DNA of 64,000 bases from Adineta ricciae (Eukaryota; Rotifera; Eurotatoria; Adinetida; Adinetidae), in assembly GCA_905250025.1 (NCBI GenBank), contig CAJNOJ010000020.1, positions 62,001 through 126,000 of the forward strand, read 5' to 3'. Shown here one piece after another: positions 25,972-37,883 of the stretch. The notes under the pieces are model-generated. The model did not search any database and was not told the origin of the DNA. It saw nothing but the letters and a program-made list of their open reading frames with translations. Within the stretch, counting starts at the first letter, position 1. Each line of letters begins with the position of its first letter. A program made the position numbers and the translations under genes.

Positions 25972-26313
25972 CGAATCTAGAAACATAAAAACGTCGAGAT
26001 TCTCTTTTTTCTTTCCTTCGCGAAATTTCAAAGATGAAAAAGAGAAATGCACTCGCTTACGTATGTATATATACATACATACACATACTATGATTACTAC
26101 TAGGAGATGACTGACTGACTGACTGAAAATCAATATGTACATCGAACATTTGCCCGTCCGAATTTGGACGATGAATGAATGAACTAACGCGATTATTTTT
26201 TCCTTTTTTTCCTTTCATTCTGTATGTATACATTTCGGCGACGAAAGATTCACGTGGTGATGAAAATTTTTCTCTTCCCTTTCGGGCTTGTTACGTTGTT
26301 TTGTTTTCTCATG

Positions 26314-26339
26314 GATAGATAGATAGATAGATAGATAGA
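26314..26339. repeat. (GATA)n microsatellite
   Basis: Six to seven perfect GATA units in tandem, seen directly. Confidence 0.85.
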
Positions 26340-27371
26340 GAAAAAGAAATCAATCTATCCAGGGGAAAAATAAACTGAAACTATATCAGCGAAGGACATC
26401 TGATAAATGAAGAATCGATGATTCGAAATACGCGATGTACAAAAAACGAAAAGGGACAAGCAAAAAGTCTTGAAAAGGTAATTTGAGTACATTTAATAAA
26501 ACATTCTTTTCTTTGCATTTCAATTTCTGTCCTTAGTATAAAACACTAATAAAAGAGATATCTAAACGCTTTTTACTATCACATGCCACGTCATAAATAT
26601 TTATTGCCATGAAAAATAGGAATAGAGAAGAGATGCGACAGTTATTTTTCCAGAATATGATATATCGAATAAAGAACAATCATCTAGAGACAAATTCAAT
26701 AAAAACAACATCGATTGTTGATCTTAAACAGGTGTCAACTATCTCGACTCTATTTATGACGTCTAGCAAGGTCAATTCGCCCACAGACTTGTTCTTACGT
26801 AATAGGAAGAAACAGTATAGACAATATTGATGAGAAGACATGCCAAAGTTTTCTTTCTTTCGGATTGCTATCATCGAATGGATGAATTCAGTTTTTTACT
26901 AATTGAAAATTTTAGTTTGATCTCTAGTTAATTCTTCAGTCATTCCGTCGTTCTGTATCCATAGCAGGGATGCTATTCAATATAACGTGAGAAACGAGAA
27001 GAGAGGGAGGGAAAAAAAGAAGTTTGAAAGTATACATTAAGTCATTCATTGATGTCCTGTTGTTCTCAATACATTAAAGAATCTATTCGTAATGACTCCA
27101 TAGAATGTGCTAACAAGTTTTTAATCTTTTTCTTTGTTTCTTTGTTCAAAGATGTCGTGTCGATGATGGTAATCATCATCAACTACAGACAGAAGACTTC
27201 AAATGACATGATCATGTTGCTTGTGCTTTCTCTATTGTGTATATCTCTCGCTCGCTGGCTCGCTCTCCCTCCTTCCCCTTCCAACCTTCTCTTCTTCATA
27301 ATATATCCCACATACTATCATGATACATACATGGCCATTTGTGCTCGCACGCTTGTTCGTAAAATGAATCT

Positions 27372-27399
27372 CGCGCGCGCGCACACACACACACACACA
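27372..27399. repeat. (CG)n-(CA)n alternating purine-pyrimidine tract
   Basis: A CG run passes directly into a CA run, 28 nt in all. Such alternating tracts can adopt Z-DNA under torsional stress. Confidence 0.8.
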
Positions 27400-27413
27400 T
27401 GATAAGAGAGCGA

Positions 27414-27433
27414 GCAAGCAAGCAAGCAAGCAA
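27414..27433. repeat. (GCAA)n microsatellite
   Basis: Five tandem GCAA units, 15 nt after the CG/CA tract. Confidence 0.8.
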
Positions 27434-29882
27434 ACGGACGCGTTTTACTTCTATTCTTTTTTTGCCCATCGTGTATGTATGCGCAAGCACGCATTGCCTT
27501 TTTCTCCTTTCCTCGGTGGCGACCCATGTATAAGGGATATATAGTATTTCAAGCCTGCAGTCGCTGATTTACTTCTATCTACTATTCACTTACGAATAAG
27601 AAAAAGAGAGCGCGCACAAGAAGAAAAAGCGAGAGAGTGTCGAGTAAGCTATCGGGCGAACGCACGAGTACGAATCTGGATAACGACGCCATTGCTTTTT
27701 CTCCCTTCCTCTCTCTTTCTCTATTTATATGTGCGTTCATTACATAGTCGAGAATCATAGAGAAGAAAAGAACGAGAGAAAAGAGAGGAATATAAACACT
27801 TTCAACATAAAAATACACAGAAGTATATCACGATAAGAAGCCCTTACAAAACTCTATTCAATTTTCTGGGATCACAGGAAATTTGATTAACATAAATACT
27901 CTTTTGACATGAATGTAAAAGAATTTGGTATGTTGTAAGAAGCTGAAAAGTTTTCTTTATGTATAAAATCCGACTAGTGTGAAAGATTTTACTTACTAGG
28001 TAAAGAAAGAGGAAAGAGTGGAGAAATATGGAGCCTATTTTTGATGTGTTTCATCTTTACAACAAGAAAAAAGAAAAAGCGACGGATGTGTATGTGTGGA
28101 ATGAGAGAATTCTGCCGTCATTGCAGCCGAACGTGCGAGCGCGTTCGCGCGCGCGAATGGAAACAGATGTGATGAAGGCGATGGTGCTGTAAAGATAATA
28201 GAGTATGCTGCCTCTCGGGCCATTCGTTTGCTCTTACGTGTAGACTGGAAGGACAAAATTACTGTATTTTTTATCGTTATATAGACGACTACGAAGAGCA
28301 TTGTACTTACAGTCCAGACCTTTAGGTTCGCCTAGAACGTATGCGTACTATGGTGAATGAAACTAATGTATAAAGAAACAGTCAAATGTACTTTTTATGT
28401 AATATATCATTTCGAAGAATATAACCTCAAGAAAAGAAAAGGCGTTAGGCATCCAGTCATATATATATAGGCAGTTAGTTCGAAATTATATATTTAGATG
28501 AATAATGTAACCTTAGAATACGTAGATATTCCAATTGAGAAGAAAGAATGACTTATCAAAGAGTAATGTTAAACGATTTCAACTTAATCACTATCAACGT
28601 GCTCTCATTAGACCGTTCTGTCTGACTGATTACATCTAAAATAAACAAGTTCATACTTTTATTTTATTTTATTCGAAAAAACAAATAAATATTTTTACTA
28701 TAACCTTCTTGCTCAATTCATCTTCAGATATATGCATTAAATTGAATGAATAAAACGACGAAAAAACCCTTAGTTTCTTTCTATCTCTAGTCTAGAACAC
28801 ACAGATTTCATTTACTGTTAGTATATCGAGACGGCCGACTGAATTTATCAAAATGAAACGAGTGTGCTCTACTTAGGTTATGAAAGAGAGTAAGATTATT
28901 TCTTCTCAATTAGCTGGAAAGCGGTTTTCTTTGTGTGGAGTAAGTGTTTTCATTAAGCACGGTCTTTACTGGATTAACAAAGCGTATAAAGGCAAACATA
29001 GTTGTGTCATCAAGGGAAGTTCTTGGCAGAGATTTCAAATGCAAAAGCCGATGGTAAAGCTGACTTTCTTGAGAGGTTTTTAATGTAAAGTACTTCAGGT
29101 AACAATTTCTTAGGAAAGCAATTGAAAAACTAGCGGATGCAAACTATTTCTGCTTCCATCGTAGTTTCATACTACTTCCGACTATTGTTAGAGTAATCAT
29201 GGAGAGCTCATACGCACATGTAATACAATGATTTATTTGGGAACGGGAAAAGGTCAAGAAATGTACTCATATCAATCGTTTGGAGAACCTTCAAAACAAA
29301 ACGCATCATATTTATTCTCAAACTATGTGAGTTCATCCGATCAATAGTGCAATAAGGGTTTTTTAGACGCGCAACAGTGTTTGATTATGCAATATTTTAT
29401 TTGATTAATGTCAATATTAGCGTAGCTATGACTGAATTTCTTAACATTTACAAAGTATCGATGATAAATTTATTATTTTTTTCCGAGGAAAATTCTCGTG
29501 GGTTAAATATGATAGTCGTGAACTGTTTCATTTGAATTTGGATTTATTGTAAAGACCGAACACCGCAAGAATTTGTAACGAAAAGAAAAGCTCGTAAGAT
29601 ATCTCATATTGAAGAACTCAGGAAAAAAAATGTTGATTTGTGACGAATACATATATAGTTGAAATTATCTGATTTTCTTCGGAATTAACGTCCGGCACAC
29701 AAGAGAGAACGTTGTACATTGATCTGGATATGTGATTCGCAACGACTCATGTCAGTTGGTTTATTGCTCGACAATTTCATAATAGTGACATGTCGGAATG
29801 CTTATCGCATACGTATTGAACACTAGATTATTCTGTTCTATCAAGATTTATTACAACAGATATAATAGAATATAAATCAATA

Positions 29883-30285
29883 CTAAGCACCACGTCGAAC
29901 ATCATATTCGGCCGTAATTTCAGCTAACATTTGTAATAGTGTATCAATTTTTGTGCGTAGAACGTTATTATCTTCTTCTAGTTCCTTTTTGTTTTTTTCC
30001 AATCTCGATATTCCTCGCGATGTCACTGGCGTACCAACAGTTCCGCCTAAATAAATCCATAATAAAACTCACTGATAGAGAATTATCAACTGATCGCTTA
30101 CCCGATGTCCAGCCAGCTTGTGATATATCATAGATGAATTTTTGATTTCCAATACGTACATCAATTGATTGATATCGTGGTCCAAGTTCACGTGCGAGTT
30201 CTTCAGCGGGCAGTTTCAACGGTGACCGAGAAACAGACTTACGAGGTTTCGACTTTCGAAACGAAAATGAACTAGAAAATGGCAT
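29883..30285 (-). CDS. CBY1: Chibby homolog (beta-catenin antagonist, ciliary)
   Basis: Two minus-strand exons (30102-30285, 29883-30046; 54-nt intron) give 115 residues (human CBY1 126). It begins MPFSSSFSFRKSKPRKSVSR, matching the vertebrate MPF-FSPKKTPPRKS start with its basic/Ser 14-3-3 region. The middle has ELGPRYQSIDVRIGNQKFIY. The C-terminal heptad coiled coil reads LEKNKKELEEDNNVLRTKID then LLQMLAEITAE, matching the family's EENNLLRLKVDILLDMLSE. Chibby binds beta-catenin to damp Wnt signalling and sits at the distal centriole for ciliogenesis. Bdelloids are heavily ciliated, consistent with retention. A poly-pyrimidine AG sits 14 nt upstream of the ATG. Confidence 0.9.
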
Positions 30286-30699
30286 GTGATTATCTTATCT
30301 AAAAGAAATATATGAGCCCTTATTCATACTCAGCATGGAACACTTTTCTACGATCGCCATTTAAGTGTCGCCATCGTTCAGAACTGTTACCATGACGATA
30401 AGAAAATCAGCGAATAAATTACATTCCACACTTGTTTTATTGAATTTTAGTTGAAAACGTCTGTGAATGTTGATTGTTTTTGACATATAAGCGGAGTTGG
30501 CGCTAGGAGTCGCATTCGTTCATATCCAATCGATTTTCATCGAACATTCAATTTGCAATGACTCACCAATCAATCAATAACTTACATCGTACGATTCGAA
30601 TAAAAAAGAAACGTAAAAACATCGCTTGTTTTTCAAGTGATACAAGAAAAATCGAACAAATCGTTTTGTTTTCTCATTTATTTATCTTCGTTCAGATTG
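30286..30699. promoter_or_regulatory. Divergent spacer between Chibby and S1P phosphatase
   Basis: 414 bp between two diverging start codons, so it should contain both promoters. No clear TATA or CCAAT box seen. Splice-acceptor-like AG sites lie just upstream of both ATGs (30299-30300 on minus, 30694-30695 on plus). Confidence 0.4.
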
Positions 30700-32563
30700 A
30701 TGCTCAGTTCAGTTCATTCGTTGCTCTCGTGGCTCAACGAAGCTGAACATGTCGCCCGATTCCAACGTTATTTTGGCGTATTACCCTTACCTTCTGCTCA
30801 GCCAGATTTGATTCCTCAAACTGACAAGACAACGCATCTCAATACCGACACTAATAGCAATCTAGCTAATCAAGCTCTCACAAATTTATATCACCGACAT
30901 CATGAAAGGAAAATAACTTATGATAAAAACGTCTTAGACGAATGTATTCAAGAAATCAATCGTAGTTCGAATCAGAATGCAACTAAAAAACCAAGTCCAC
31001 CTGATGTTGATTATGTGGTCACGTCATGGTTTTGGTATTATTTCTTTCAAATCGGTTCGGCGTTAGGAAACGAAATTTTTTATATTTTATTTTTTCCAAC
31101 ATGGTGAGTCAAGTTCGAAATGTTGAAAGATCTTCACGATTCCCATCTAGGATCTGGAATATCGACGGATGTGTGGCGAGGAAAGTATCGATGTTATGGG
31201 CGTTCTTCATGTACATTGGTCAAGCTTCAAAAGATATTCTGTGCATACCGCGACCGTCGTCTCCTCCTGTACTGCAACTTGAGAAACGGTATTTCATTTT
31301 GCAGCGAACTAGACCGTTTGTTTGACTGTATTGCGATCTTTAGCTATGTTGCAGAATACGGATTTCCTTCGACGCATGCGATGTTTGCAGCTGGTATTCC
31401 TTTCTCACTGGTGTTTCTCTCGCATCAACGATATGAAGTAATTTGAATCGATGCTCTCGCACGGAAATCTCTCTATAGATTTCATCTAGTTTGACCTGTG
31501 GATTGGATTAGTCAGTGCCTCAATTGTCTGTATTTGGGTGTGTCTTAGTCGAATATATCTTGGCATGCATTCATTGCTTGTAAGTTCTGATCGATTGATC
31601 CTCATTTCGCAAGATATTGATTTTGAGTCAATAAAAAAAAACGCTTTCTTTTCTTTCAAGTGTCTGCGAAGAGAAAGAATCTCCTCAATTTACTAATATA
31701 CACACTTCACAGAAGGTCATAGCTTGTCTTGTTGAAGGAAATATGTACTTCTACCTGAAGTACCGCACGTCTATTGTTACATGACGATGTATACTTTGTA
31801 TGCAGGTAGTGAAATTATTCATCGATTACTGATTTAATCTGATTAAATCGAGGAAACGATGATTTCAATGAATAGCAAATATTTGATCTTCAAATTTGAG
31901 ATGAAATGTAACACTTTCAATGCAGAACTATGATTAACAAAGGATCTATATTTAAACAGCCTCTTAATCGGTGTACGTGAAGGTTTCTTTTTGTTCTCCT
32001 AGGATATTGTTGGTGGTACTATATACGCATGGATATTAGTCTTTGTCATGTTTTTTTATGTGGAAACAATCGATAATTTTCTATTAAATCACATTGTTTC
32101 GCCATTCCTTTGCTTCTCTCTTGGCATATTTCTGATCAAATGTTATCCAAGTCCAAAGCAATGGTCAACGGCTCGTTCGGATACGACAATCATCTTAGGT
32201 AGTACAATTGGTTTCTTGTCAGCATCGACAATTATGAATGAAATGAGCTTACTTGAAAAGCCAATTTTGCCGCCTGTGTATGAAATCATGGCACCTGATC
32301 TTGGCCTTTGTGTTGTACGAACGATTCTTGGCTTAGTTATCGTCGGAATAACACGGGAAATAATCAAAACAATTGTTTTATTTTCAGCCTGTTCTTTCTA
32401 CGGACTTGACTGGAAAAATCCCGAATCGAAACGTTTTGCTAAAATCGAAATGCCGTATTACTATTTGACCTATTTTGCCATCGGGTTTAATATCGGTTTC
32501 ACCTGTCCATTAGTTTTTCGTGCTCTGGGAATTAATCGTGATTACAGTTACACAGAATTATAA
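30700..32563 (+). CDS. Sphingosine-1-phosphate phosphatase (PAP2 superfamily)
   Basis: Five exons (30700-31103, 31151-31288, 31344-31437, 31490-31579, 32003-32563) give about 428 residues. ER multi-pass enzyme that dephosphorylates sphingosine-1-phosphate, ending its signalling and feeding ceramide salvage. All three PAP2 signature blocks are present: KDILCIPRP, YGFPSTHAMFAAGIP with the catalytic-type His, and SRIYLGMHSLL-D with the nucleophile His; the Asp opens exon 5. SSPPV just after the first motif is typical of SGPP1/2. Later hydrophobic segments provide the remaining membrane helices. Intron 4 is longer (423 nt) than the others (46-55 nt). The start ATG is 5 nt after a splice-like AG. 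Confidence 0.9.
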
Positions 32564-35059
32564 GAGTCAATGTTATGTTATCTCTTCTTAGCTCAATCGT
32601 ACACCACAAATCAACACTTTATCTTTGCTTCTTCTCTTCTTACACTTGTCGAACAAAATTTCTCTGGTGATAAATATTACGTAGTGTTGTATGTCTCTTT
32701 CTACTTATATAAATATAGATAACAAACCAAACATGGTTTTCATCATACAGTGAAGCGTATTGAAAACGAATGATGACAGGCAAAAGTCTAATCTCGCGAT
32801 GTGAAAGCAAGGAATAAATACGACACTTATTCCCCGGTGACAAAATCTATTGGATTTGATTTTCATGTACCAATAAAGATACAGAATTCATTGAGTACAT
32901 TCTAGACACGGTAGATCTCTCTTGTAACTTCACTTGTTTTTTTTTCAACGCACGACTAGATTGTGCCGGAGAAAATTACAAAAGTGAATTGATGGTTAAT
33001 TATTGAAAAGAACTTCCGGTATACAAATTCTCTTTTGATAGAGAAGAGGAAATAACTTTTCCTTTTCTTCAACTGACAATTAAAAGTAAATGAATTGAAC
33101 ATCGATTAATAATCGCGTTTTCAAAATATGAATTCAAACATAAACAAAAGAGAAGAAAGACTAATGGATTGTTGTGTATACGTGAATGGCGAAAAAAAAG
33201 AGATGATGACGATTTCTCAAGGTAAAAAACAATTTTTTGTTACGAATAAAAACAACTCCTTGAAAAACATTAACTCCCAGCGAGTCGATCTTTTTTTTTT
33301 CATAAGAAAATGTCGCTTTTTTCGTCTTGATGAGAGATTTATTCACTTGTCGTTCTTCCATCGTTAATATATGTCGTGTGCGTATGTGTGCCGCTTGTCT
33401 CAGATTCTCTTTCTACTGCGTTGACGATATGACCGGACTTATTTGATCGATCGCAGCCAAGCGACAAGTCCATTGTATTCAGGACATTGATGAATGAACA
33501 TTTTCTTTCTTCTGCCCATGACACCTCATGTCTTCAGCATCGATGAAAATGATGACGACTAATTGAAGTATGTCTTTGGATTTGTCTGCATTACAGATGC
33601 GTTCACCATTCTTTGATTCTCTCAATGAGACTAATCATGTTTGATAGAAAGAAAAAGACAGCCGTCAGATAGTATGCATGTCTTCAGACCGATTAGCAAT
33701 GAAACTGCGTGCATATCGCACGTAAAGTCTTCAATTGAACGGAAATAAGATAATAATAGGGTTCATGCTGAGATTAACTTCTGATTTGAGAGGAAAATAT
33801 CGGTCAAAGTAGACAGATAGAGAAGCACTTGACCAGACTAAGTCAAAAAGAAGAATTAACCGTAAGTTTGATATGTAGGTAGGCAGATCTCTCTCTCTCT
33901 CTCGTGTAATGATAATTAAAGTATGTTCCTAAACCATAGAATAATAAGATGAAAGATAAAATCTCAGTAATTTTCTTGTGATCCTTTGTTATTCATGGTT
34001 CTCATATCTATCTTTGTTCAGCAACGTATTGCTGTCAGTCGACATGAAACTCCCTAGATCAAACGAGGCGTGTATGTCTACCGACTGAGTTTTGTTCAAC
34101 TTCGAATCATAAACTTTCTTGTTCGTCAATCACTTTATGTACATAAGTAACTCTAGACATTCACACTTATTCGAATTGAAAGAAAACATTTCATCGTTTT
34201 TACTCACTCATCGTTCAGATGACCCATGTCTAGTCTTTAAATGATCAATGAATTTTATTACTTACATCGAGTTGTTCTCTTTCTTCGATGTAGGTCGATC
34301 TTTGCCAGTTAGTACTCTTCTGCAATATCGAACAATGAACGTTGAAATTAAATTATTAGGAGAGAAAGCTTCCAAGATCAGATTAAGTTTTTTTCTATAT
34401 GCTTGAACTGAATGTCATCATCAATTGTGTCAATATAAGGCTTCATCAGTGAGACTAAAAAAAAGAGAAGAAGATGAGAACGAAGAGGAAAAAGAGAGAA
34501 ATAGTTTTGATTATCGCTCTTCTTAGAAAATAATGTTTGGGCATTATCTCATCTGCGTTTTTTATCTTTGCCAAGTAAATATGAATTGTATGTGTAGATG
34601 TGAAGAATCGAATATATATATATTTCTATTTTTTCCTCGTTTTCTTGTTGATGTTCGACGTCATTGGAACGGATAGAAATAACGACAACATTACGCTCAT
34701 TAACATTGTCGTTTCCTCAAGGCAAGAATAGAAAACTGTTGAAAAGGAAGAAAAAAAAATCATTATCATTATTGAAGGTATATAGTTGTCTATTACAAGC
34801 TTTGCTCGTACTCATCTCCTCACGTCAATTTACCTTGAAAAGTAAATTAAAATTCACATTGATTTCACCTCTCATGCGAGCGATACTTTTGAGCATTGCC
34901 ATTTCTTCTCGACAAGATAAGGAAGCAAAGATTTCAATATATTAGTAATGCGTCAATATGCAAGCTAAATTTCAATCCATTTGTTATCTGAAGGTCACCA
35001 ATTTTTTCCTCTTCTTGATATTTTAGTAATTCAATCAGTCTTTTTTTTCTCTTCTCTTG

Positions 35060-35097
<38 letters not shown>

Positions 35098-35207
35098 ACT
35101 GTAGTCTATGCCTTTTTTTTCTCTTCTCGTCTATAGATATATACGTACGTACGCCGACTACCAAGCAGTTTTTGTTACACTAAATAGTTCATATTCCTGA
35201 ATAAATT
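32564..35207. other. 2.6-kb spacer with simple repeats
   Basis: No ORF with conserved sequence. Contains (CT)n near 33889-33903 and a long (TA)n at 35061-35095. May include the promoter of the orphan membrane protein gene at 35208. Confidence 0.5.
35061..35095. repeat. (TA)n microsatellite
   Basis: Uninterrupted alternating TA run of about 34 nt, 113 nt upstream of the ATG at 35208. Confidence 0.85.
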
Positions 35208-36120
35208 ATGAATGATTTAGCGGAGAATATGGGCTTTGACGCTGCATACGAACCGGCACCTGTTGATGAAATCATCGAACAAACGTCGACTGTTTTCAAC
35301 GGAACAATCAATAGCACTCTACAGTCATCAGTTGATCAAGAGTTCGCTAGGAACAATGACGCTCTACGACTTTTACTCATTACGATTGCTATCATCATTG
35401 TACTTGTTTGTATAACAATATCGACGATTTTATTTATTTTCATTTGTCTCAATCGGTATGTACAAAGATTTGTTTGTGTTCTATCGTATTGAACAGAACT
35501 GTCATCGCTCACTCAATTGTGTGATGTATATCTGTTGCTTGAAATGATATCTAGATAGCGATCAGGACGTCGCATGAGTCGAGCTCACGGTCTTTTCTCT
35601 AATAGTGACAATTGTAGTAAATAACATGCCTATTCCTCTAGGCATTTTCGCGTTGATTTATGGAAATGAGCGCATGTATTATTTGTTTGTTTGTTTACTC
35701 AATGAAAGAAATTGATGAAATCTTACGTCGCTGTTTCGAAGCCTCTAAAGAATCGACTTTCTTGTGTACTACTCATTAGAATTGTTAATCATATTTGCTT
35801 TTAGACGCCGAAATTCTAAACGTCGTGAAAAACAAGATCGTCCTCTTATATCTGAATCAACTGACAAAACTTCGCGAACAAATTCTGTAAGATGCCGATT
35901 GATTTCTAGTCTCAATTCATCTGGACTTTCTACTCGATTCTAGTCCGGAAAGAAAAAGCCTAAACCGGGTAAAACATCTGGGAAAACGACTGTGCCGTTA
36001 AGTTCAAGTACCACAAACGAAAAGATTCCAGTTGGCCAATTTTACTATGATAATCTTGACGATATTCCGTACATTGATGAATCACGACCGACTAGTTACA
36101 TTGATATAACACGAGTTTAA
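35208..36120 (+). CDS. Orphan single-pass membrane protein with PDZ-ligand C-terminus
   Basis: Three exons (35208-35455, 35805-35886, 35944-36120) with matching phases give 168 residues. I do not recognise the family. Residues 1-50 are acidic with two N-glycosylation sequons (NGT, NST). One strong hydrophobic helix follows at about residues 55-82 (LLLITIAIIIVLVCITISTI), then a basic stop-transfer RRRNSKRREK. There is no cleavable signal peptide, so a type III N-outside orientation is likely. The cytoplasmic tail is Lys/Ser/Thr-rich, then acidic with FYYDNLDDIPYIDESRPTSY, and ends ITRV. That end fits a class I PDZ-binding motif; YDNL fits a YxxPhi endocytic signal. This suggests a scaffolded surface receptor or adhesion protein. 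Confidence 0.7.
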
Positions 36121-37213
36121 TTCTCTATTGAAAGCGACTTTCAACGAACAGTAAACTCATCGACAACGGAATGAAGTCAGATATTTACAAATATTACATA
36201 CGTTTAGTCGAGATTTTATTTTCATTTCCATTCGTAAGGAAAGAAATTCTTGTTGAATTCAGTTTATGTTTTTGTCACTGATTAAAAACAAACGCGAAAT
36301 ATAATGTTGTTTATGTCGACGAAAAGAGATAGGTTTGGATTTCAACATATATGAATAGGACATCGATTAAAATCGCCCTCTGCATATATGAGAGAGTTAA
36401 AACAAGTAATTTAAGTCGACCGTTTAATCTACATGTCTTCGTTTCATTCATTATACGGTAGAAATGTATCGAACTTGACGCAATGTCAAGTCACAGACGT
36501 CTGTAATGTAATGCGATTGTTTTTGCATGCATTACAATGTGCATAGCTCTGCTCGCGCTCGTGTTACATCAGTATTTCATTTCCTTGAGAGTTACCTAAT
36601 GTGAATGAAGTTCATATTTTCCTGGATTTATCTCTGTCCTTATCGAAAAGGACAAAATGTTTAAGAGACGTGTCGAGTCATTCAGACTAATATGTTATTT
36701 AAGGGCTATATTCGAAGGTTTTATGTCTTACGCGTCGAATTAATTTTTCATGGTTCTTTTTGTTATGCTCACAAGAGGAAAAAAACGTAATTAAATTTTG
36801 TTTTGTTAACGAAATTTACATGTTCGTCTCGTTTTTTTATTATTCAAGACTTCACCTTGAGCATATTTATAAATACAGGCAATGGTTTGTTTATTTTCTT
36901 CTGAAGTATGCTAGACGAGACATTACAAAGTATCGAAAATCATCGAACAAAGAAAATATACAAATGAAATTGTCAGTCGGACAGATTGCTTCGTATCATG
37001 ATCATGTCTCGAATGTAATAAACACACGGGATGGACTTCGTTTGAGCGTAATTTGTCTCTGTGAGTAAGAAAACATGACACTGATTGTTCGAATTGCTGA
37101 CGCGTTCTTTTTTTTTCGCTCGTTCGTTCGTTTATGTTCAGTTACGCTTGATTTGTTATTCTAACATTGTCATATACACTCGAGAGAGTATCTTCATTTG
37201 CATCAAATAAAAC
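36121..37213. other. Non-coding spacer
   Basis: About 1.1 kb, no supported gene. An open frame at 36760-37068 has no recognisable conserved sequence and is treated as chance. Confidence 0.5.
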
Positions 37214-37573
37214 ATGTACTTCAACTCCCAATTTCGGATATGTTTCATTATTTATTGCTTGCTTCTTCTAACAGCTTCTGTTCGATCGATTATATTTGTT
37301 AATCTTTGGAATTCGTGTGTCGATGTCGCTGTTGAAAAAAACACCTTTCCGATGTCATTAGTTCAATCAGCGGATTATTATCAAGTATGTCCAGCACGTG
37401 ACGAACACTGGCGTCGATTCGGTTCGTCTGTATTTCGTATGCACATCTTGCGAACGACGGAGCCGAAGATTGATAAATATATTCACATCCAACACAACGG
37501 CTATGCTCATATTCATAACGAAACGCGCTTAACAGTAGCGAAATGGTATGGCGCTGATCATGAAGAACTTTAG
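37214..37573 (+). CDS. Orphan small secreted protein
   Basis: Single-exon ORF of 119 residues from the ATG at 37214. Residues 1-25 form a good signal peptide (hydrophobic CFIIYCLLLLTA, cleavage probably after VRS). The mature part is about 94 residues with two cysteines (WNSCVDV, YQVCPAR) that could make one disulfide, one sequon (NETR), and many aromatic residues and histidines. No domain recognised. It converges with the kinectin-like gene, whose stop lies 310 bp downstream. No introns, so coding status rests on the signal peptide and ORF length. Confidence 0.55.
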   Translation: MYFNSQFRICFIIYCLLLLTASVRSIIFVNLWNSCVDVAVEKNTFPMSLVQSADYYQVCPARDEHWRRFGSSVFRMHILRTTEPKIDKYIHIQHNGYAHIHNETRLTVAKWYGADHEEL

Positions 37574-37883
37574 GAAATGTGTAACTTTCGTTTTTTTTTC
37601 TATATATATATATCGGATGAAAATCATCAGCATAGATGTATTTTTTTCTTAAAATAACAACAATAACATCAACAACAAGAGTAAAAAGCGGCTGCAAACA
37701 AGAAAAAAAGAAAACAGAATATAAATAAACCAGCACCACATTAGTTGAAAAAAAAATGAAACAGCACCAATAAAAAAAACAAAGATTTTTCTTTTTTTTT
37801 TCTCCTGATAATAAAGGAATATAATCTAGCAATAAATATGACGAAAACAAAACAGATTGCAAGTTCATTGCCTAAAATTAAGA

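Larger units (their letters stand above)
25972..29882. other. 3.9-kb non-coding stretch rich in simple repeats
   Basis: The longest gene-free interval in the window. No ORF here shows conserved protein sequence. It contains (GACT)n near 26107-26124, (GATA)n at 26314-26339, a (CG)n-(CA)n tract at 27372-27399, (GCAA)n at 27414-27433, and a GCGCG-rich patch near 28135-28157. It may hold distant upstream exons or regulatory DNA of the minus-strand EPC gene, or non-coding RNA I cannot recognise. Confidence 0.5.

Noticed and set aside
27049-27818. Several ORFs over the CG/CA and GCAA repeats
   Set aside because: Translations are mostly repeat-derived Ala/Arg/Val/Cys strings.
28880-29083. 67-residue ORF
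   Set aside because: No conserved sequence, splice partner or promoter evidence; likely chance.
36760-37068. 102-residue ORF
   Set aside because: Low-complexity AT-rich translation, no domain, no supporting signals.
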